From NCBI RefSeq assembly GCF_949987515.2, contig NC_082694.2, positions 62,804,080 through 62,868,079 of the forward strand: a stretch of DNA of 64,000 nt, given 5' to 3'. The notes below the pieces were generated by a model. The model saw only the letters and a list, made by a program, of their open reading frames with translations. It made no database searches and was not told the DNA's origin. The translations under genes were made by a program, and so were the position numbers. This stretch comes from Delphinus delphis. Lineage: Eukaryota; Chordata; Mammalia; Artiodactyla; Delphinidae. Positions 23,490-35,729 of the stretch are shown here, one piece after another. The first letter of the stretch is position 1; each line of letters opens with the position of its first letter.

Positions 23490-24203
23490 TGTTGACAGAA
23501 AAAAAGCTCATTTGACTGATATGTAATCAAGGCTCATCCAAGGTCAATGAGACAGGGCACAATAAAAACAAGCAGTAGTGCCCTCTGGATGAAGAGAACT
23601 GCCATACAACCTCAGATCACTGATCTGATTTTCTAGACTATGTATGCATTTTGGAGTATACAAATGATTTTTAAAAATAAGAGTGTACATATATCTATAT
23701 AGAGTATATATACATACCGTGTGCGTGTAATGAGTATATGTGTATCCATTCTTATTACACAATTTGATTTTTGGAAAAAATTTAAATTATTTTCTTCTTA
23801 AAAAGAAAAGGTCTGGGATTTAAAAAAAATATTACATTCCTAGGATTTGGAGTAATAAATTATACTCCTACTTATAATTTGTTTGTAGAAAAACGGTGAT
23901 AGCTTGAGAAACTTGGAAAATACGCTATTGTTTGAGATAATTGGAAGATTATCCATTTAAGAATAGTATTAATTCTGGATTAATATCAGCATCCAACTTC
24001 TATTTGTTGTGCTAGGCAAGTGTAAATTAAGCAATATCCAGGACCAAAATAGAATAGCTTATGTGGAGGTAGGTACTGTATTTTACCAACATGGCACCAT
24101 GAACTTTGTCACTGGGATCCAAAGAGATTAGAAAATGGATGGGGGAAGGCCAAGTATTGTACTTCTGTGTCTGGTAGTAGTTACTGATAGAAGTTTAATG
24201 ATT
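23490..24203. other. AT-rich DNA without recognised features
   Basis: No named repeat or gene. A TATA-rich stretch lies at 23690-23720. Confidence 0.3.
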
Positions 24204-24211
24204 AAGACAGT

Positions 24212-24410
24212 TGGGCTTCCCTGGTGGCACAGTGGTTGAGAGTCCGCCTGCCGATGCAAGGGACACGGGTTCGTGCCCCGGTCCCCGGTCCGGGAGGACC
24301 CCACATGCCGCGGAGCGGCTAGGCATGTGAGTCAAGGCCGCTGAGACTGCGCGTCCGGAGCCTGTGCTCCGCAACGGGAGAGGCCACAGCAGTGAGAGAC
24401 CCGCGAAACA
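24212..24410 (+). mobile_element. CHR-family tRNA-derived SINE
   Basis: Starts 'gggcttccctggtggcacag', carries the tRNA-derived promoter region and ends near 'gagagacccgcgaaac', with almost no A-tail. Flanked by the 8 bp duplication aagacagt (24204-24211 and 24411-24418). A 7 bp unit ccccggt is tandemly duplicated at 24276-24289 compared with the sister copies. Confidence 0.95.
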
Positions 24411-24424
24411 AAGACAGTAAACTT

Positions 24425-24600
24425 CCTTGCTATCCTGACTTCACCACTTATCTACTTTGTGAATTGTATATACTTAATTTATCTGTGTCTCAGCTTCTTT
24501 TTCTGAGAGATGGAAATAATAGTTTCTACATCATAAAGTTGTCACAAAGTTTAAACTAGTTAGTATCTATAAACTCTTTAAACATCCATGAAACATAATA
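24425..24600 (-). mobile_element. MIR SINE, antisense
   Basis: 'ctgtgtctcagcttcttttt', 'gagatggaaataatagtttc' and 'tacatcataaagttgtcaca' are the reverse of the MIR core (cctcagtttcctcatctgtaaaatggg, then acctacctcatagggttgttg). Confidence 0.65.
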
Positions 24601-24604
24601 GGTA

Positions 24605-25430
24605 ATATATGTGTTTCCAAAAAAAAAAAAATCCAGCCCTTCATTGGTATTTAAAAGTATAAAGAACATTAGCAACATTTCTCAGGAGATTAGGGGTTTA
24701 ATCAGGGGCATTTTCTCTTCTAGAACTGATGAAAGGGTAATGCATGGATCCCTAGAACTTCATATGCAAAGCTATAGGGAGGCTTGGTCTGTTTTCTACA
24801 AAGAAAGATGAGAATTTGGGCAGATGTGTTATACTGTACCACAAACAGCCTGTTGTTATAAACTTACATCTAATAAATGACCAGAGCATAACTGCTCTAG
24901 GAAAATGACAAGCTATGTACATTTTGTTTTCAGGATGCATGGACTACCGAAATCTGCATCCATCTCTTTCCTTCTTGATAATCCATCTTCCTGGGGCTAC
25001 GATGCTGACAGTGACCCAGGGCTGCCCAACATTACACTCAAACCTTAACCTGAATCTACTTTCCTGAGTGTATGACAAATATATCTCTTCAACTTAAACC
25101 TCATCAAAGTATATTTTTCCTTAGAGTCCTGTTTTAGCTGGCTGTGGAAAAACATGATCTGTTTGTAAGGTAAAGACTGCCAACAACTTAGTACAAAAGT
25201 ATTTATATTTTCCCCAAATACTCCTAGAACCATCATTATTTTTGCCCAAAGGATGTGTGTAATGCTTATTCTAGGAACAAAGGAATTAACTTCAATGCAG
25301 GGTAAAATAAAAGTGAAGGTGAATAGGTGGTTTCCATCAGATCACACCACCCCCTTTGATTTGATGGCTGCTATATAAAGACAGCAACCTGTGTGATCCT
25401 GTTTCCTGGTAAGTACTAGAGCATAATAAT
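24605..25430. other. Unclassified DNA
   Basis: No gene or repeat recognised. Small frames at 24611-24811, 24752-24940 and 25045-25236 are not protein-like. Confidence 0.3.
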
Positions 25431-25434
25431 TAAA

Positions 25435-25665
25435 ATGATAGTTAATATTTATTGTGTTCCCAGCACTGTACTAACTGCTTATGTGCACAACTTTATTTCA
25501 TTCTCACAACTTAGCCCCCTGAAGTAGGAGGTAGTGGTTATTATTATGTTTATAGATAAGGAAACTGAGGTTTACAGCAACTAAGGATTTTGTCAAAGGC
25601 AAACAGCTAACAACTTGGGGAGCCAAGAATCTAATCCAAATTGTTTGATTCAAAAGCTCTTATGT
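25435..25665 (+). mobile_element. MIR SINE, nearly full length
   Basis: 'gttaatatttattgtgttcc', 'cagcactgtactaactgctt', 'tttcattctcacaacttag', 'ataaggaaactgaggtttac' and the 3' part with 'ccaagaatctaatccaaatt' span the MIR consensus in order. Confidence 0.75.
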
Positions 25666-25669
25666 GTAA

Positions 25670-26120
25670 AACAGGCATTGTTTCTGTTATTTCCTTGGTT
25701 GAGAGAGAAAGTGTTTTCAAAAGATACCTAATTCTATTACTCAAAACATGTCCTTTACATATAAAATACTAACACAATGGATGAAATGGATTATACAACT
25801 ATGGAGGACAATTGCCTCAGACCTTTCTGGGCCAAGATGCAATTTCTAGCAAGCTGTACGTTTAATTATTTTAATGCCATAAAGTCATGTGTACATATAG
25901 TCACATTTAGTTTTTATGTGCTTAACTTCCCAAGGTGAAGAAATAATACTATGTCTGAAGGAACCCCCTGAGCTACCCTGTTTTGTCCCTTGTGCTCTGC
26001 CCCTGGGTCTCCAATCTCTCCCAACCAGGCTTGCGGACTCTTCCCTGTATTTACATGTATCCCCTCCCACCTCCCAAATTCCTTTATGCAACACCCACCT
26101 ATACTCCTAGGCTTACCTCC
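25670..26120. other. Unclassified DNA 5' of an LTR
   Basis: 26000-26120 is a C/T-rich patch. Frames here (25885-26247) have no recognisable protein content. Confidence 0.3.
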
Positions 26121-26121
26121 A

Positions 26122-26657
26122 TGTAGACTTTCTCTGCTTCTGCAACAGAGAAGAACAAACCTGATGCCATATTGGGTCTATTCCTTTAGCTCTAACCCTT
26201 GTGCTTTGTTGTTTGTGCTTAGTCATGCTGGCTCTGCACGTTTGTAAAACAATGTTGCCTAGAGCCTGAAATATACATGATAGCTCATTCTCAAGGCTCT
26301 GACCTTTAAAAGTATAACACTTTTCCATTCAGATAGAGATTAAAAGTTGCAGAACAGAAAATAACAATTGTCTTGTTGGAGGTTTATAGTAACATTGTGA
26401 TCAGACCTGCCATGTACAGCTGCAAGAACAAAGGATTTCTGCCCCAAGAAGTGTCCAACAACCAGCCACTTCCCCTCCCCTTTTAGTATAAAAGAAGCCT
26501 GAATTCTAACTCAGGTAAGATTGTTCTTTGGAACACTAGTCCACCATCTTCTCGGTAGGCTGGTTTTCTGAATAAAGTCACTATTTGCCCCAACACCTCA
26601 TCTCCAGATTTATTGGCCTGTAGTGCAGCAAGAGGTAGGAGCTTGGACTCAGTAACA
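26122..26657 (+). mobile_element. ERV LTR (class I-like), solo
   Basis: Runs from TG ('tgtagactttctctgcttct') to CA ('ggactcagtaaca'). It has a TATA-box candidate 'agtataaaagaagcc' at 26486-26500, a polyadenylation signal in 'tttctgaataaagtcac' near 26571, and 'ccaacacctcatctccagat' downstream, the usual LTR order. No target duplication matched at these limits, so ends may be off by some bases. Confidence 0.65.
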
Positions 26658-26730
26658 CTTCTTTCAACTAGAAACAAACAGAAAACTTCTCTCCCTTCTC
26701 TGAATTCCCACTGTTCTTCTCTGATATCAG

Positions 26731-27088
26731 GTATTTTAGGCAGTGAGTGTTCCATAACACAAACTGGGTGGCTTAAACAACAGAAATTTATTTTCAAGCA
26801 GTTATGGATCCTGGAAGTCCCAGGTGCCGGCAGGATTGGTTTCTCCTGAGGTCTCTGTCAGAAGGCCATCTTCTCAATATGTTCTCATATGGCCTTTCCT
26901 TTGTGTGTGTGTACTCCTAGTATCTCTTCCTCTTCTAAAAACCCCAGTCCTATTGGATTAGGTCCTCACCCTTATGACCTCATTTAACGTAATTACCTCT
27001 TGAAAGGGCCTGTCTCCAAATACAGTCACAGTGGGGGTTAGGACTTCAAATGTATGACTATTGTAGAGATACAATTTAGTCAGTAACA
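26731..27088 (-). mobile_element. MLT1A-type LTR (ERVL-MaLR), antisense
   Basis: Reverse of the MLT1A pattern: 'actgggtggcttaaacaaca', 'gaaatttattttcaagcagt', 'tcctcacccttatgacctca' and 'gtctccaaatacagtcacag', ending 'tttagtcagtaaca'. It faces the LTR at 26122-26657 tail to tail with ~70 bp between them. Confidence 0.85.
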
Positions 27089-27119
27089 TCAGATTTTACT
27101 TGACATTCAGAATTATAGC

Positions 27120-27425
27120 TATTGTGACATCAGTTTAACTCACTACTAGCCTGGGAGTATCTTGGAGAAAGCAAGTCTATCCAATCCATGTCTGTAACTC
27201 CTGCAACATTTGGTATAGTGTTCTATCATTCACTGAACATAGTGTATTTACACCATTAGCAATTCATAAACATGTCATTCAGTCCCAGCAATAAAGTTCT
27301 GAAGTAAATAATGTTACCTCCAATATAGAGATTATGAAACGAAGTCCGGATAGATCAGGCATCTTGGTAAAATTCTCATGCTTAGTAAAGGACAGAACTA
27401 AAACAAACCTAGGTCTATTTTAAAG
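27120..27425. mobile_element. L2/MIR relics
   Basis: 27120-27250 resembles an antisense L2/MIR 3' end ('catgtctgtaactcctgcaa', then 'tggtatagtgttctatcatt'). 27290-27425 resembles a sense MIR ('tagagattatgaaacgaagt' then 'taaaggacagaactaaa'). Both are very diverged. Confidence 0.35.
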
Positions 27426-27429
27426 CAAA

Positions 27430-29205
27430 GCTCAGGCTTTGTTTCCAGATTTTTTTTTCCTCCAAATCTGCCTCTCATGACATTTGTTGAAACAAATAAA
27501 TGTCACTAGGGTAGGCCATTGGTGGTGTCATTTTCTTTTTCCCATTCCCTATGAGTAGGAGAAGTGACAGGATTTTCTTTGATCACTTTTGTTTGGACAG
27601 GCAGAAGAATGGATAGAAATTTAAAAAATGTAAGACTAGCAGAAGCAAAAGGAACATCCTTCCTTTCTAGACTTTTACAGGAAGCAATACTGAAATGGTT
27701 AATAAAGGAGACAGAGGTGAGGAAGGTGTAAGGAAGGTGCCTAACATAATATTAATGATAGTATATTTCAACCGAATAAAGCAGAAAAACATAAAACACT
27801 AGTTGGATTTAACAGGCATCCAGCTTTATGCCTGACATCACAGGGGGTGTGTTTTATAGGCAATAAGAGGTCCACCTGCTCCACAATTGTCCCTCATTAT
27901 CCATCCACAGTGCCTGAAACTACCATGCTGTTGTAACTCCAGTGGTTTAATACTTTAGAAGTTACCAGTCCCAGTTGCACCTAATCCCTATTAAAATCTA
28001 AAACTAACCTGTAGGATGGTAAGTTAACCCATTAACATATTAACATATCACATATAATGCATGCTATAAAATATACATCTGCTTTTTAAAATATGGCAAT
28101 GAATGGTGCATCATGACAAAGCAAGTATATATCATAATTCACAGACCTAAATGTCCAGGCAAAACATGAAGTTTTGGGAGGCCAAGGAAGGGCATATATC
28201 ATGGGGTACTTGCAGGCGGGTGAGAAAGGGGAGGGAAGGAGAGGAACCTGGAGGAATGACAGAGAGGATGGCAATTAAAATGAGAGTGGGATGTTACTGA
28301 AAACCAGCTGCCAATTCCCTGTAAGAACAGGTCCCTAAAACACATGATTAGACAATGGTTGAGAGTTTTGTGGATCTAGGCTTTCTTAGAGGCAAAGCAG
28401 AGGGTGGTGATTGACTGGGGCAAAAAGTTTGAGACTGGTAGGTTTGAATCAAGCAGGATAAATGAGTGGCATTTAGTTACTTTCCATCTCTCTGCCATTT
28501 ATACTCAGGAACATCATTTGTACAGTTTTTTGCAAAGCAAGAGCTGAACTATGATGATAATTGATGCTTTCAATTTTTTTGTGTTCATTTTCTATTTGGC
28601 TGATATGTCCAGAAACCCTTCCTTGTCTTGCCCTAAACTGTCTAGATAACTGGTTCAATTCTCTGCTCTGCTTTGACTGGGGGAGCCTTGCCCGTTTAAG
28701 GCATTTTTCTTTCAACTCTTTTAAGCCACACTCAGTTGGCTTAAAGAGGTGCTGCTACTAAAGCAAAGAGGTCAAGGCAGATAGTTAGACCTGACAATTT
28801 ACATTGCCCAAGTTCCTGACTCAGTTCCTTGAGGTTTATAAGAGGGAAAGAAAAAATGCCAGATATCTTATTCTTCTTAGCTACTTTAAAGGGTAAATAA
28901 TTAAATGCACATCAAAGTCAGCTGCAACTGGATCCCTCTTTCTGCCTATACCTTCCTTTCCAAATAATGGCCTCCTGCATAACTGAATCTGTAGAAAAGA
29001 GTACAGTTGAATCTGCCATTTTGGCTGGAGCCTCTTTGGGTACTAATGAGAGATCAGCTTAGTAATGTGACAGCAGTCCAATCTTGATAGAGATATGATG
29101 GCAAAGTATTTAGAGGTATAGCTTTCTTCACTTCTGTTAAAACATCACAATCATTGATAGCTGTACTATTTTTGTTGTTTTTCTCTGGATTTAGAATATT
29201 TGTAA
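27430..29205. other. Unclassified DNA
   Basis: About 1.8 kb with no repeat or gene I can support. Frames of 62-80 aa near 28086-28761 resemble no known protein. Confidence 0.3.
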
Positions 29206-29211
29206 TAAATG

Positions 29212-29574
29212 GTGCTATGATATAAATGTTTATGTCTTCCTAAAATGCATATGTTGAAATCTTAACCTCTAAAATGATGGGATTAGGAGATAGGACTTTA
29301 GGGAGGTGCTTAGGTCATGAAGGCAGAGACCTCATGAATGGGATTAGTATCCTTACAAAAGAGGCTTCAGAGAGATCTATTCTCTGTTCTGCTGTGGGAG
29401 GACACAGAGAAAAGAGAGCTATCAATGAACCAGGAAACCCTCAACAAACACTGAATTGGCCAGCACTTTGATCCGAGACCTCCCAGCCTCCAGATCTGTG
29501 AGAAACAAACTTTTGTTGTTATAAGCCATCTTGTCTACAGTATTTTGTTAGAGCAGCCTGAACAAACTAAGACA
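29212..29574 (+). mobile_element. MLT1A-type LTR (ERVL-MaLR), solo
   Basis: Begins 'tgctatgatataaatgttta' and continues with 'aaatgcatatgttgaaatct', 'ggtgcttaggtcatgaaggc', 'gcctccagatctgtgagaaa' and 'cagtattttgttagagcagc', ending in 'aagaca'. Full-length solo LTR. Confidence 0.9.
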
Positions 29575-29799
29575 CATGGGATCTAGAAGCATTCTGTAAT
29601 TTAGCAAAGACTTTAGTTGATAAGCCATTCTGAGAAGCTTCAATTATAGATCAAAAAAAAATAGCATTCCAAAATTTGGAGGAACACTTATAGCAGTTTA
29701 AATTAATGAAAGCATATCTATAGAATAAAATAGGAAGCAAAATAGAAGAAAAATATTTAACATGATTCAAAGGTGCTCATACATTTTTAGTAACATAGA

Positions 29800-30065
29800 C
29801 ACATTATAAAGTACAGTAGATAGTACAGTATAATTCCTTGGTTTAAAAAATACATGCACACACACACACACACACACACACAGACATACACACAAAGGCT
29901 AAAAAAAATGTAAATTATATAACCAAAATGTTATCAATGATTTTCTCTAGAGGGTAGGATTACAGAATTATTTTACTTTTTTTTTCAAATTTATATGCAT
30001 TTAAATATATTTTATAGTAAACACTTTGCAACATGTGAACTTATTTTTTTAAATAAAATATAGTA
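29800..30065 (+). mobile_element. Old LINE 3' end with (CA)13
   Basis: 'accaaaatgttatcaatgat' with 'tctctagagggtaggattac' and the following T-rich/ATATTTTATAG block resembles an L1M 3' terminus. A perfect (CA)13 microsatellite sits at 29857-29882. Confidence 0.4.
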
Positions 30066-30069
30066 AAAT

Positions 30070-31000
30070 CATTTCAGACTGTTTGCAGTGGTAATGTAGC
30101 TTAAGTCTGTGAACACAGGTCACTCTTCACTCCAAAACACATCACCATGGACATTCAATCAGAGACTTTTAGCAATTTAAAACTGTCTTAGTTTTCTCAT
30201 TTATAAAAGAGGGGCTAACATTTAACTTTCCATGTTTCCTAAAGGTTAAAGATGCCTTATCTTTATCTAACTATTGTAATTAAATAATGTTAAAAGGTAT
30301 TATTCATTCAAAAACATTTATTGGGCATCTGCTCGCAAACACTGTCAGGAGAAAGGTTGACAGACAATGCCAAAGTAAACTACTCAGTTTGGTTTTTTGA
30401 GAATAATTTTCATAACTGCTTGAATTTGAAAATGAAAACACATTATTTATACAGATACACCTCAGTTTGTGTATATTTTTGCCTAAAAAGGAAATAACCA
30501 GCTTGTACCACAAATATAAGAAATAATAATTGCAATCTAATTACATGTTTGTAAGCCTTAATATAATAATTACTAAGGTTTAGAAAAAAGCATATTTGAA
30601 ATCAATTTGGACTTTGATTTGAAAGATTTACTTTTTTTCAATATCAATGTGGTTTTCTTTTGTATTAAAGTAGTGCATATGTGTTACATAAAATTCAAAT
30701 AATAGTGAAAAGTGAAAAAGTAGTTAAAATCCTTTAATAGGTAATCACATAATACTTTTCCAAACATTTATATATGTATATATAATTACTTGTAATATAT
30801 GTGAATATATACATAAGTATAATGGGGTTATACCAAACTCTTTTTGTAGCTGCTTTTTGACATACATATGTCATAAAGATCTTTTCATAATAAATATAAA
30901 TTTACATAATAATTTTAATGACCACTAGTATCCAATTACATGAATATAACAGACAAAATTTATATTCTCCACTTAAGGTGCCTCTATTCATCACTATATA
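30070..31000. other. AT-rich DNA, possible antisense old LINE
   Basis: 30660-31000 ('ttttgtagctgctttttgac', 'taaagatcttttcataataa') resembles the antisense L1M 3' region also seen near 60.8 kb. The rest has no recognised feature. Confidence 0.35.
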
Positions 31001-31299
31001 AAGTTGGGGGGTCATGGTAATTTGGACTAAAACACAAAGGAATTATTTTTATTTCAGTGTTTGCCTAAATTCTGCAGATAGCAATTCAGGTTCTTTGACA
31101 GCACATATTTTTCTTATACATATAAATTATGGGAAGATATTGAAAATGTGTGCATCTTAATTTGCTAACTTATAAGAGCTGGAGTGTTTTAGAGATAGTG
31201 AAGTACAAAAGAAGTAAAGTGGCATCAGGGGAAAGCCTTGAAGCTCTGAAAAAAAACAGATGTTGTCTCACTCTGAGCACTCAGATCAAGAACTATTAG

Positions 31300-31490
31300 A
31301 TGAAAAGGCACCTTAAAAGGGTGTATAGTCAACCCAATATTATGGGCCAGGGAATAGGGGGCTATATTGGGTAAGTGGCTTTTGTGGTCACACAGACAGT
31401 GAGAGGAATACGGAGGGTCACAACCAGGAAGTTGTACTTCTGACTGGAAGTACAACAATCTTTCAAATACACTACAGCACACATTATCTT
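31300..31490 (+). mobile_element. MIR-related SINE relic
   Basis: 'tggtcacacagacagtgaga' and 'ttctgactggaagtacaaca' match the 3' half of a MIR-like SINE (cacacagctagtaagtgg, then cttctgactccaagtcc). Confidence 0.45.
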
Positions 31491-32965
31491 TTACCTTCCT
31501 TTAGCCAATGCACTTCATTTTATGTTACCCTTGATATGTCCAACACAAATTCAAAACAAGATTATTAAAATATTATGACTATTTGCCCTTGACCTGAGAA
31601 TGTTTATTTGGACAAAGGCATTTATGAGAAGTAATACATCAATCTCTGTGCAAGGCATTTACAGACATTTTTAGCACATCTTTTTTTTTTTTTTAATGCT
31701 ACTCTAGCGTTTCCAGCTCATCAGATTCAAAGCTTTCTCTCTATCAGGAGTCAGTGTATGCTGCTACCTGAATCTGTCTGCTTTGATTGAGGAGGTGATT
31801 TGTGTAACCATGGAGTAAGACACTGTGGTTTTCTGCAGTCTGAAATAATCCTCATCAGAAAGCAAAATTGCCTGAGTAACTAGGATAGATCTGGGGGGAG
31901 GGAGATATTGGTCTGTGGTTCTTGGTGACAAGCTATGTTGGCACTAGTGATGCCAAATATCACTTAAGGTAATGAAAACATCTAGTAACATGGTTAAAAT
32001 GCTTACCACAGCTTATAACAGGCATGCCAAGCTGCACGAAGGCTTTTAATGATGTTGTCACAGAGGAAATGAGTCCATAGTTCACCACTGCCTCCCACAA
32101 GGGGTGGCTGCTACGATTTCAAGATCTGGAAAAAAAAAAAGCCGTTAGTTGGCAGAGCACCTGGGCTTGCTTTTAGAAGAGATGCTGAACAGCATAGTGA
32201 CAGGAAAGCACTGATAGCCAAATGTGGCTTCTCTATGATTGAATCATATATTTACAGGAACTTTGAGATTATCTAGTTATGCCTCTCAGATCACCTAACT
32301 GTACAGTCTCAGAGGAGACTGAGATCCAGAGTATTAAAGAGAATTAAAGGACTAGTCCAGCCCTAAACTCAAATGTAAAAACTATGTCTCCTCAAAATCA
32401 ATACTTTCTCCACAACACTCTGAGATGCTAAAATTAACTAATTAATTAAAAGAGAGTCCCACAGGTATGAGACTAACCAAAATGTTTACCATCATTCTAT
32501 ATCCAGGAGTTTGAAAGGCTCCTACATTAGAGGCTATTTCCTCCAAGTTACTGGGTCTATAAGTTGAAGAAATGACTCCTAGGTTATTAATGGTACCAAA
32601 GAAATATCTTTATAGCCTTGCTGTTTATTCACCTGTAGTAATGGTTATCTGAAGGGTGTACTTTTAGCATGATCATTTTGTTTGTGAAATAGAATGTTTA
32701 ATTAACATATTTTAACAAAATATGTAAAATTTCCTAATCAATGAATTGTATTAAATATAGAATGGTATAAATAATCTAGAAAAGTCAAATAATTCAATGA
32801 AATTAGATAAATTCAGTTCATTGTTTTACTCAATATAACCGTGATTTTCTCTGCAGTCTTGGTTAGAAAATAGGTAGGATTTATCCTAAATCTGTCCATG
32901 GTACTGAAACTTCTTCTAGCAATATAATGGAGCATCACAGCAGTATTATGGTAGAATTCTCTTCA
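31491..32965. other. Unclassified DNA with one possible MIR relic
   Basis: 32255-32420 ('tttgagattatctagttatg', 'ctcagaggagactgagatcc') could be a degraded MIR-type SINE. Nothing else recognised. Confidence 0.3.
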
Positions 32966-32969
32966 AGTA

Positions 32970-33705
32970 ATTTTTTCCAGCTTTATTGAGATATTATTGA
33001 CATATAAGATATGTAAGTTTAAGGTGCACATTGTGGTTATTTGGTACACATGTATATTATGAAATGATTACCTCAGTAAGATTAGTTACCATCTCTATCC
33101 CCTCACATAATTATCTTTTTTGTGTGTGATGATAACATTTAAAATCTACTCTCTTAACAACTTTCAATTTTATAATGCAGTGTTGTGAATTATATTGACG
33201 CTGCTGTACATTAGGCACACTGACCTTGTCTATCTTATAATGGACGTTTGGACCCTTTGACCAACATCTCCCCAATTCCCCCATCCCCTGGCAACCACCA
33301 TTGTACTCTCTACTTCTATGAGTTTGGCTTTTTAAGATTCCATGAATAAGTGAGAACATACAGTATTTGTCTTTCTCTGCCCGACTATTTCACTTAGCAT
33401 GATGCTCTCAAGGTTCATCCATGTTGCAAACGGCAGAATTTCCTTCTCATGGCTGAATTATTCCATTGTTCTCTACCCATTCTTCTCTCAGTAACACTTA
33501 TGGCTTTTCCATGAATTGGCTATTGTGAATAATGCTACAAGGAGCATGGGAGTGCAGGTATCTATTTGTGATCATGATTTCATTTCCTTCAGATATATAC
33601 CCAGAAGTGGAACTGCTAGATCATATGGTAGTACTATTTTTAATTTCTTGAGACACCTCCATACTGTTTTCATAGTGGAAACAATAGTGTACCCACAACA
33701 ATTAC
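32970..33705 (-). mobile_element. Old LINE-1 3' region, antisense
   Basis: Starts 'ttttttccagctttattgag' and 'atattattgacatataagat', then 'ctggcaaccaccattgtact', 'aggttcatccatgttgcaaa', 'attggctattgtgaataatg', 'cagaagtggaactgctagat'. A long and orderly antisense L1M 3' UTR to ORF2 end. The 78 aa plus frame at 33516 is part of it. Confidence 0.85.
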
Positions 33706-33955
33706 TAAGTTCACATATTAATCATCTAACTGCTACTGATCATACAATCTGAATTTGATGGAAACTGTTTTAAAAATGTAGTTTTCTCTAGTGTATACAT
33801 TTTAAAAAAATCTGAAAGAGTGTAATTCAAACTGTAAACCTAAAATTAAATTATTTTGTTTATTTGTTTTTAGTTTTTCCACAAACACAAAACACCCTAA
33901 TGTAAAATAAATCACAGAATTTTAGTGTTGAAAATTATTTTGGAAAATTGCAAGA

Positions 33956-34010
33956 CTTTATTTTTTTATTTTTATTTATTTATTTATTTAATTTATTTTT
34001 TCCGAAGGGA
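33956..34010. repeat. (TTTA)n tract, tail of next L1
   Basis: T-rich TTTA repeats that correspond to the A-rich tail of the antisense L1 that follows. Confidence 0.8.
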
Positions 34011-34800
34011 TTTTTTAAAAATATATCTTTATTGGAGTAAAACTGCTTCACAATACTGCACTAGCCTCTGTCGCACAACAAAGTGAATCAGCCATGTGCA
34101 TACATACATCCCCATATCCCCTCCCTCTTGAGCCTCCCTCCCACCCTCCTTATCCCCACCCCTCTAGGTCATCTTAAAGCACTAAACTGATCTCCCTGTG
34201 TTATGTGGCTGCTTCACACTAGCTATTTTACATTTGGTAGTGTATATATGTCGATGCTATTCTCACTTCTCCCCAGCTTCCCCCTCTCCCCTGTGTCCTC
34301 AAGTCCATTTTCTATGTCTACTTCTTTATTCCTGCCCTGTCACTAGGTTCATCAGTACCATTTTCTTTTTTAGATTCCATATATTTGCGTTAGCATACAG
34401 TATTTATTTTTTTCCTTCTGACTTACTTCACTCTGTATGACAGTCTCTAGGTCCATCCACCTCACTACAAAGAACTCAATTTCATTTCTTTTTATGGCTG
34501 AGTCATATTCCACTGTATATATGTGCCACATCTTCTTTATCCATTCATCTGTCAACGGACACTTAGGTTGCTTCCATGTTCTGGCTATTGTAAATAGTGC
34601 TGCAATGAACATTGTGGTACATGACTCTTTTTGAATTATGGTTTTCTCAGGGTATATTTCTGGGGTGTGTGGTAGTTCTATTTTTAGTTTTTAAAGGAAA
34701 CTCCATACTGTTTTCCATAGTGGTTATATCAATTTACATTCCCACCAACAGTGTAGGAGGGTTCTATTTTTAGTTTTTTAAGGAAACTCCATACTGTTTA
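34011..34800 (-). mobile_element. LINE-1 3' end, antisense, internally rearranged
   Basis: Cetartiodactyl L1 3' end: 'atatatctttattggagtaa', 'ccacctcactacaaagaact', 'tccatgttctggctattgta', then 'ttttctcagggtatatttct'. After that the text jumps ahead, and a 37 bp segment from 34676 recurs at 34762 (offset 86). The 80 aa minus frame at 34370-34612 is an ORF2 C-terminal piece. Confidence 0.9.
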
Positions 34801-35725
34801 AACTGAGTTCAATAAATATAAATGATATTAAACGCAAAATGCCAATTATACCCTAACTTTTGTATAATAATCTCCCATGGCCACCAAACCCTACCTTATA
34901 CCTGACTTTAGTCCTAGGTGGAAGTTCCTACCCTTCCCCTTCTCTCAATGTTAACATATCTATAGTGGTATAAGTATTTAATCCCTGGACTGGACACTTC
35001 TGCCCTTCATTAGGGATAGAAGTTTTTTTTCTAGTACCATTTTTGCAGCCACAATGGGCCTTGCCTGTGCCCTGACAGTAACAGGGTTTACTTTCACTCT
35101 CACAGAGCTTTGAGGTTTTTACTCCACAAGAGTGAAGGGTCTGGCCAGAGGGTAGGGTTTCATACTTTTCCGGCAGTAGTAGTTGACCACCTCCGGCATG
35201 TCTGCGTCACTAAGGTGCTCTCTCTAGTCTCCTGCCTTGCCCCGATCATGTTTATTAGCACGTGCTATCGGAAAATGGAAAGGAGTCTGCAAGGATGTGT
35301 AAACTCTTCCTATACCTGGAATCCTCCACTATTCCAGTCTAGCATACCAGCTCAACACTAGATTTTTGGCAATTTGTTAAAATATTGCTGATTTCTTCTT
35401 ATATTCTTGAATGACAGTCACTCTCTCCTCCTGTGCTTCCCACAGGTGAGTCAATCCATCCATCCTTCTCTTTTGAGATGCCTGTCCCTCACTTAAATCC
35501 AGGCTACTTAATTGCCCCATGATTTCAGCTTTTGATTGACTCAAGAAAGGTTATGATTTTTCAGTTTATCTGATTTTTATTCACTGTTAGAATACTAAAC
35601 CTAGGAGATGCTACTTTCTATAACCTAGACAGAAGGAGACATCACTTGTCTTCTCTCCACTTCACTTTGTGAACTCCATTCATAATGGTTTTCTTGAAGT
35701 TCCTCTAAAAGTTCATGTCTCTTTC
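34801..35725. other. Unclassified DNA
   Basis: 35010-35360 is GC-richer and could be an old LINE interior, but no block was matched well. The 83 aa frame at 35110-35361 is not recognisable. Confidence 0.3.
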
Positions 35726-35729
35726 TACT

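Noticed and set aside
24212..24280. tRNA gene at the start of the SINEs
   Set aside because: The tRNA-like promoter is part of CHR SINEs; the repeated copies with target duplications show retroposons, and the cloverleaf is not intact.
26486..26500. Host gene core promoter
   Set aside because: The TATA-like 'agtataaaagaagcc' lies inside an LTR with its own AATAAA downstream and no coding exon follows.
29857..29882. CRISPR-like or other spaced repeat array
   Set aside because: It is a simple (CA)13 microsatellite. No spaced direct repeats typical of arrays were seen anywhere in the window.
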